64,000 nucleotides of DNA from contig NZ_JACBZT010000001.1 in assembly GCF_013408985.1 (NCBI RefSeq), positions 868,001 through 932,000 of the forward strand, read 5' to 3'. The stretch is from Petropleomorpha daqingensis. GTDB lineage: Bacteria > Actinomycetota > Actinomycetes > Mycobacteriales > Geodermatophilaceae. Below, in pieces: positions 60,501-64,000 of the stretch. Within the stretch, counting starts at the first letter, position 1. Every line of letters begins with the position of its first letter. A program made the translations under genes and the position numbers. Under the pieces are notes generated by a model. The model was not told where the DNA came from. It saw nothing but the letters and a program-made list of their open reading frames with translations, and ran no database searches.

Positions 60501-60919
60501 GGGACCGCTACCCGACGCCGAACAACGGGTGGACCCAGGCCTTCCAGAACGGCCGCATCCACTACTCGCCGACCACGGGCGCCCACGCCGTGCTCGCGCC
60601 GATCTCCGGCGCCTACGACGCGCTCATGGGCGAGTCCGGCGCCCTGGGCTACCCCACCGGGGACCGCTACCCGACGCCGAACAACGGGTGGACCCAGGCC
60701 TTCCAGAACGGCCGCATCCACTACTCCCCCACCACCGGCGCCTACGCCGTGCTCGCGCCGATCTCGGCCGCCTACGACAGCGTGCGCGGGGAGTCCGGGG
60801 TGCTCGGCTACCCGACCGGCTCGGTCGTGACCCGCGCCGACGGCAGCAAGGTCCAGCAGTTCGAGCACGGCACGATCACCTGGACGGCCAGGGGCGGGGC
60901 AGTCGTCACCACGCAGTGA
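57518..60919 (+). CDS. secreted protein with lysozyme-like domain and 16 LGFP repeats
   Basis: 1133 residues from GTG 57518. The signal peptide lies at about 27-50 (LLLLLIAAAAAFGLVSSSTP). Residues about 55-285 contain VNPMVLLVLLQKESSLV, with E147 placed like the catalytic Glu of SLT/lysozyme-type folds, plus several Cys. Sixteen LGFP repeats of about 53 residues follow, most reading GYPTGDRY...WTQAFQNGRIH. LGFP modules are thought to anchor proteins to the actinobacterial wall. Repeats 14 and 15 are almost identical in DNA. Peptidoglycan hydrolysis is inferred and unproven. Confidence 0.85.
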   Translation: MSRARRAPDTGARAAARSALGRGPATLLLLLIAAAAAFGLVSSSTPSAQAAVASDFRAGNIIADAVFFNSNTMSAANIQGFLEGKVPRCSGGTCLRDYYQDTWTRTADAQCGVYQGAAGERASTILYKVAQACGVNPMVLLVLLQKESSLVTSTAPSSTNYRSATGYGCPDTAPCDAQYYGFYNQVYKAAWQYKRYTNNPNSYSYRAGRDNYIQWSPTASCGGSNVYIDNKATAALYIYTPYQPNAAAMRNLYGTGDGCSAYGNRNFWRIFTDWFGSTQVSYTVSGPISDVYYAMGGSSGALGDALGFQYPTAGGGLTQAFQNGRIHWSPATGAHAVLTPLAGEYDSLAGESGPLGYPIGDRYSTWGNGWTQAFQNGRIHYSPTTGAHAVLAPISAAYDALLGESGALGYPTGDRYATWGNGWTQGFQNGRIHYSPTTGTHAVLAPISAAYDALLGESGALGYPTGDRYATAGSGWTQSFQNGRIHWTQATGAHAVIDSISTAYDALGGEAGVLGYPTGDRYPTPNSGWTQAFQNGRIHYSPTTGAHAVLAPISAPYDAMQGESGALGYPTGEQYATPSGGTAQHFENGVMIVAPGGTATLVLDAIGRFYAGLGGATSALGEPSGALQGSSASGFTQSFQNGRVLDGPDTTPHAVLGPMLVAYDAAGAQAGALGWPTSEQTVAASGTVFQRFENGYLVVTGAGARTVLGDLADGWQGLGAADGALGDPTGNRTAIPSGGWQQAFTGGTLLTTPGTGTSAVLGDIATAYAAAGGPTGPLGAPVGSRYATPSSGWTQAFQNGRIHYSPTTGAHAVLAPLSAAYDALMGESGVLGYPTGDRTATAGSGWAQTFQNGRLSWSATTGARTVLGQIATAYAALGGEAGSLGYPTGDRYPTPNNGWTQAFQNGRIHYSPTTGAHAVLAPISAAYDALTGESGALGYPTGERYATPNGGWTQAFQKGRIHYSPTTGAHAVLAPISGAYDALMGESGALGYPTGDRYPTPNNGWTQAFQNGRIHYSPTTGAHAVLAPISGAYDALMGESGALGYPTGDRYPTPNNGWTQAFQNGRIHYSPTTGAYAVLAPISAAYDSVRGESGVLGYPTGSVVTRADGSKVQQFEHGTITWTARGGAVVTTQ
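60392..60709 (+). repeat. tandem 159-bp duplication within the LGFP gene
   Basis: Units 60392-60550 and 60551-60709 each encode one LGFP repeat and differ at a single base (gca versus gcc), a recent in-frame tandem duplication. Confidence 0.9.
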
Positions 60920-61043
60920 CGAGTGCCCCGCCGGCAGGGGACGCCGTCGGGTCGCGCAAGCCCGTCGACCGACGACGGCCGTGCGGGCCCGGCTACCGCC
61001 GTGAGCAGCAGCCGAGGCTCAGCTGCACGCCGTCACCCCGCGG

Positions 61044-63413
61044 TCAGGCGGTGCGCCGCCGGAACCGGACGCCGGCCACCACCTCGACCGCGACCGCGAG
61101 CAGCAGCACGACGAGAGCCGCCGCGGCGGCCGGGACGATGAGCCGGTCGGCGAGCGGGTCGAAGTACAGGTCGAGGCGGGCGCCGTCGAGGTCGCCGGGC
61201 AGCTCGACGCTCAGCAGGGTGCCCCCGACGGAGCCGACGTCGAGCGGCTTGCCGTCGAGCTCGGCGCGGAACCCCGGCCAGGCGGGGATGCGGAACACCA
61301 GGCGGCCGCCGCCGGACGGCGTGGAGACGCGCTCCGACTCACCGGGCCGGCCGCTGTAGAAGGCGCCGTCGTCCCCTCCCACGGCCTCTGCCGTGATCCC
61401 CGGCGAGGCCCACGTCACCCGGCCGGGAAGTCCGTCGTCGCGGACGAACCGACCGTAGACGCCGGCCAGGCCGTCCTCGGTCCACGTGGACCGGAAGTGC
61501 TCGACGACGGCGTCCGGCGCGTACGGGGACAGCAGCACCTCGTCGGAGGACATGGCGTCGATCCACGAGATGTCCAGGCCGGGCACCCGCGCGAGCAACC
61601 CGTCCACGCACTCATCGGTGCTGTTCATCTGGCCGAACAGGTCCTGGCACAGCCGCTGGGTCCACCGGTCGTGCCCGACGGCGACGTAGCTGAAGCCGGG
61701 CCGCAGGCCGGCGAGGAGGTTGGCGTTGCCCTGCAGCACGCCCCAGTCCCACCCCTGGTCGGGGACGGGCGCGTCCACGTCGCTGAACCCGCCGAAGACC
61801 AGCGCGGTCACCGAGGTGTCCCGGGCCGCCGACCGCTCGCGGAAGTCCCCGACCGCGTTGCCCCAGTCCGTCCGCTGGGTCATCTGGCGCGCGGGCAGCC
61901 CGGTCAGGGGCAGTCCCTGCTGCTGCTCGCTGCGCGCCTGCGTGGTCCGGGTCGAGCCGACGGGCAGCAGGTCCGCCGCGACCACGACGGCCAGGAGGGC
62001 GACGGCGGCGGCCCACCGTGGCCAGCGGGCCCGGGCAGGTCCCCGCCGATGATCCGGCCCGGAGGACCGGGTGATCAGGACGACGACCGCGGCCAGCGTC
62101 CCGACCGTTCCCACCGCGGCGAGCGCGTGCCACCCCCACAGCGCCGGAGCGCGGACGACGGCCAGCACCAGCTGCGCGCCGACCAGTCCCAGCGCGGCGA
62201 TCACCCGGCGCCGGGTCACCAACGGCGCAGCCGTCAGCGCGAGGACCGCGAGCGCGGCGAGGGCCGGGCCGGTCACGGCCAGGTAGCGGAAGGGATACCG
62301 GAGCTGGCCGACGTCGGTGGGCATCTGCGTGAGCACGAAGGCGCCGACGAGCAGCACCAGCGCGGTGAGCACGCCCGGGCCGCGCAGCGCGGTCCGCCAG
62401 CGGACCAGCACGAGGGAGGGCAGCGCGAACGCCGCGGTCGCGGCGAGCGGGACGACCCAGAGGAAACCGCCGGCCGCCCCGGACACGCTCGGAGTGAGCG
62501 TCGAGCCGCCCAGCACGCTGTCGAGCAGGTTGGGGATCAGCGCCCCGACGTTGCCCAGCGGCGTGGGGTCGGTCGCGGTCCTGGTGGAGGCCGCGGCCAT
62601 CTCCTGCGATCCGACCAGGCCGGGAGCACCGGCGATCAGGCCGGCCGCGCCGGCGGCCAGCCGACCACCCAGCTGCAGCCAGCCCGGGGCCGACGGATCG
62701 CCCGCCGTCCGGCGCCGGTGCTGCTCCAGCACGTGCCCAGCGACGAGGAGGCCGGCCGGGATCAGCACGTAGGGGTACCCGGACGCGGTCAGCTGCCAGG
62801 CGGCCACCGCGGTGACGACCGCGCCGGGCCACCGACGCAGGACGAGCCCCAGCCACAGCCAGGGCAGCCACGACGTGCCCCACAGCAGCGGCCACCAGGA
62901 GCCACCCACCCACAGGACCAGTCCCGTGCTGGCCGCCCCGACGGCAGCCGCCGCGGCCAGGGCCGGCCGCACCCCCAGGACCGAGAGCAGCAGAACGGTC
63001 CCCGTGCCGAGCACGAGGACCGCGGCGCCACCGTCGAGCCAGGCTGCGTTGAGCAGCACGTCCTGCCGGCCGACGACCCAGCTGATCAGCCAGTGCACCG
63101 GATCCAGGACGCCGTACTGCGGATCGGCGACGAAGTTGCCGCCCGAGCCGAGGTCCGGGTCCAGCAGCGGTGGCCGGCCGTCGACCGCGGTGCGCCCCAG
63201 CCAGGAGAACGCCGGGACGTACTGCGCCTGCTCGTCGTCCAGCCAGAAGAACCGCGGGGCGAGCGCGCGCAGCCCGACGAAGAAGACTGCTTGCGCCAGC
63301 AGGTACCCCGCCAGGGCCAGCACCGTGTCCCGCGCCGTCCCCCGCCGCCGCGGGGCCGGGGCCGGCGGTGCCGCCTCGGCTTCCTCCCGTTCCCGTGACC
63401 CCGTGACCGTCAT
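61044..63413 (-). CDS. YfhO-like polytopic membrane protein
   Basis: 789 residues from ATG 63413. An N-terminal cytoplasmic tail is followed by about ten membrane segments, then a large extracytoplasmic domain (about 490-750) with WASPGITAEAV and GFRAELDGKPLDVGSVGGTLLSVELPG, and a last membrane helix before a basic end. The pattern matches the YfhO/DUF6541-type glycosyltransferase-like family associated with lipid-linked sugars. ATG 63413 overlaps the next gene's stop (ATGA). It is a paralogue of that gene. Confidence 0.75.
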   Translation of the reverse strand: MTVTGSREREEAEAAPPAPAPRRRGTARDTVLALAGYLLAQAVFFVGLRALAPRFFWLDDEQAQYVPAFSWLGRTAVDGRPPLLDPDLGSGGNFVADPQYGVLDPVHWLISWVVGRQDVLLNAAWLDGGAAVLVLGTGTVLLLSVLGVRPALAAAAAVGAASTGLVLWVGGSWWPLLWGTSWLPWLWLGLVLRRWPGAVVTAVAAWQLTASGYPYVLIPAGLLVAGHVLEQHRRRTAGDPSAPGWLQLGGRLAAGAAGLIAGAPGLVGSQEMAAASTRTATDPTPLGNVGALIPNLLDSVLGGSTLTPSVSGAAGGFLWVVPLAATAAFALPSLVLVRWRTALRGPGVLTALVLLVGAFVLTQMPTDVGQLRYPFRYLAVTGPALAALAVLALTAAPLVTRRRVIAALGLVGAQLVLAVVRAPALWGWHALAAVGTVGTLAAVVVLITRSSGPDHRRGPARARWPRWAAAVALLAVVVAADLLPVGSTRTTQARSEQQQGLPLTGLPARQMTQRTDWGNAVGDFRERSAARDTSVTALVFGGFSDVDAPVPDQGWDWGVLQGNANLLAGLRPGFSYVAVGHDRWTQRLCQDLFGQMNSTDECVDGLLARVPGLDISWIDAMSSDEVLLSPYAPDAVVEHFRSTWTEDGLAGVYGRFVRDDGLPGRVTWASPGITAEAVGGDDGAFYSGRPGESERVSTPSGGGRLVFRIPAWPGFRAELDGKPLDVGSVGGTLLSVELPGDLDGARLDLYFDPLADRLIVPAAAAALVVLLLAVAVEVVAGVRFRRRTA

Positions 63414-64000
63414 CCGGCCGGGGTCCGCGAACGCCCGAACCGGGGGACGCCGAACACGGCCGCGGCGAGCGCGGCGACGGCGGCGATCGCGCCGGCGCCC
63501 ACGGCGAGCAGGCCGAGGGTGGCCCGCGGCCGGTGGTACTCGATGCGGAGGATCCCGTCGCCGTGACCTGCGGGCAGCGCCACCATCAGCGCCGTGCGGT
63601 CGACGACCTGCAGGTCGACCGGCTTGCCGTCCAGGGTGGCCTCGTACCCGGGCCACCACGGGATGCGCGCGAACAGCCGGGCGTCGTCGCCGTCCCAGGA
63701 GACCCGGTAGGACTCGGACTCCTCGCCGACCGTGACCGCCTCGACGGAGGTCACGGCCGGACTGGTCCACGTGATCCGGCCCGGGGTCGGGTCGATCCGC
63801 TCGTACCGCAGGAAGCCGCGGTCGTCGCCGACGCGCTGGTAGGAGCGCTCGTACGCCGCCCTGATCTCGGCCGGGGCCCGTTCGTCGAGCAGGACGACGT
63901 CCTTGGACAGGGCTTCGAGCCACGTCAGGTCGGTTCCGGGGACCTGCTCCAGCAACCTCGACACCGGGTCGGGACAGCCGGTCACCTGCCCGACGAAGTC
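63410..64000 (-). CDS. second YfhO-like membrane protein, N-terminus outside window
   Basis: The last 196 codons of a gene that begins beyond base 64000. The visible part aligns with the end of the preceding protein: TDLTWLEALSKDVVLLDE, GRITWTSPAVTSVEAVTVG, WWPGYEATLDGKPVDLQVVD and a final membrane helix. The pair is a tandem duplication. The upstream membrane region cannot be seen here. Confidence 0.75.
   Translation of the reverse strand, partial: DFVGQVTGCPDPVSRLLEQVPGTDLTWLEALSKDVVLLDERAPAEIRAAYERSYQRVGDDRGFLRYERIDPTPGRITWTSPAVTSVEAVTVGEESESYRVSWDGDDARLFARIPWWPGYEATLDGKPVDLQVVDRTALMVALPAGHGDGILRIEYHRPRATLGLLAVGAGAIAAVAALAAAVFGVPRFGRSRTPAG

Noticed and set aside
58380-60800. CRISPR-like regularly spaced repeats
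   Set aside because: The period is 159 bp, in frame, and encodes LGFP modules. No cas genes are present.
58661-60868. 735-residue minus-strand frame across the LGFP repeats
   Set aside because: It merely mirrors the repeat structure of the plus-strand gene.

Overview
The window is very GC-rich, gene-dense actinobacterial chromosome. FbiA/FbiB (coenzyme F420), WhiB, MtrAB-LpqB, WXG100 and LGFP proteins all point to Actinobacteria. The gene order follows, with insertions, the Mycobacterium tuberculosis stretch from Rv3210c to about Rv3266c: ferritin-like protein, rhlE, Rv3212-like, WS/DGAT, Rv3235-like, secA1, HPF, ComF, lpqB, mtrB, mtrA, ahcY, manA, SIS protein, manB, DUF3499, Rv3259-like, whiB2, fbiA, fbiB, then rhamnose and mannose sugar-nucleotide genes. 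Base composition and protein style suggest Geodermatophilaceae (Blastococcus, Geodermatophilus or Modestobacter), but that assignment is inference. No rRNA, tRNA, CRISPR array or intact mobile element was seen.

Layout. 1-11.5 kb: a ferritin-like protein, a DEAD-box helicase with a CTG start, a beta-propeller protein, a hydrolase, an MpaB-type oxygenase, a divergent lysG/lysE amino-acid export pair, a RecB-like nuclease, a PHP phosphoesterase, small membrane proteins, a Nudix hydrolase and a MaoC dehydratase. 11.5-14 kb is the one clearly accessory stretch: a decayed tyrosine-recombinase fragment, a 33-nt hairpin, and a secreted Ig-like protein closed by two strong hairpins. 14-25 kb is an envelope/secretion-like region: a WXG100 protein divergent from a 1357-residue FHA-FtsK ATPase, a WS/DGAT acyltransferase, a CpaE-like ATPase with a SAF-domain protein, a small BldC-like HTH regulator, a two-repeat Sm-like protein, a LysM protein and an Rv3235-like protein. 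25-40.8 kb is housekeeping: an EamA exporter with LysR regulator, secA, hpf, comF, lpqB-mtrB-mtrA, ahcY, manA and glpD. 40.8-50 kb: a cation exporter, SIS/Trm112/manB, DUF3499, whiB2 and fbiAB. 50-56.8 kb: rmlD/rmlB divergent from rmlA, an AlkA-like glycosylase, an SDR, manC and a wbbL-like rhamnosyltransferase. 56.9-64 kb: a lipoprotein plus a 16-repeat LGFP cell-wall protein and two tandem YfhO-like membrane proteins, the last running off the window.

How the genes fit together. A large share serves the envelope: activated sugars (ManA, ManB, ManC, RmlA/B/D), their transfer (WbbL), Sec export, the MtrAB-LpqB cell-wall signalling system, LysM and LGFP wall-binding proteins, and the WXG100/FtsK module. 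Many genes are translationally coupled through ATGA or GTGA overlaps (manB-Trm112-SIS-CDF; rmlB-rmlD; mtrB-lpqB). At least eleven genes have a TANNNT -10 element 6-8 nt before the start codon, which indicates widespread leaderless transcription and helps fix their starts.

The most interesting targets are the minimal type VII-like module with its DnaA-box-like direct repeat, the FbiB with a shortened C-terminal domain, the two CTG-initiated genes, the recombinase remnant beside a secreted protein, and the LGFP gene carrying a 159-bp duplication that differs at one base.
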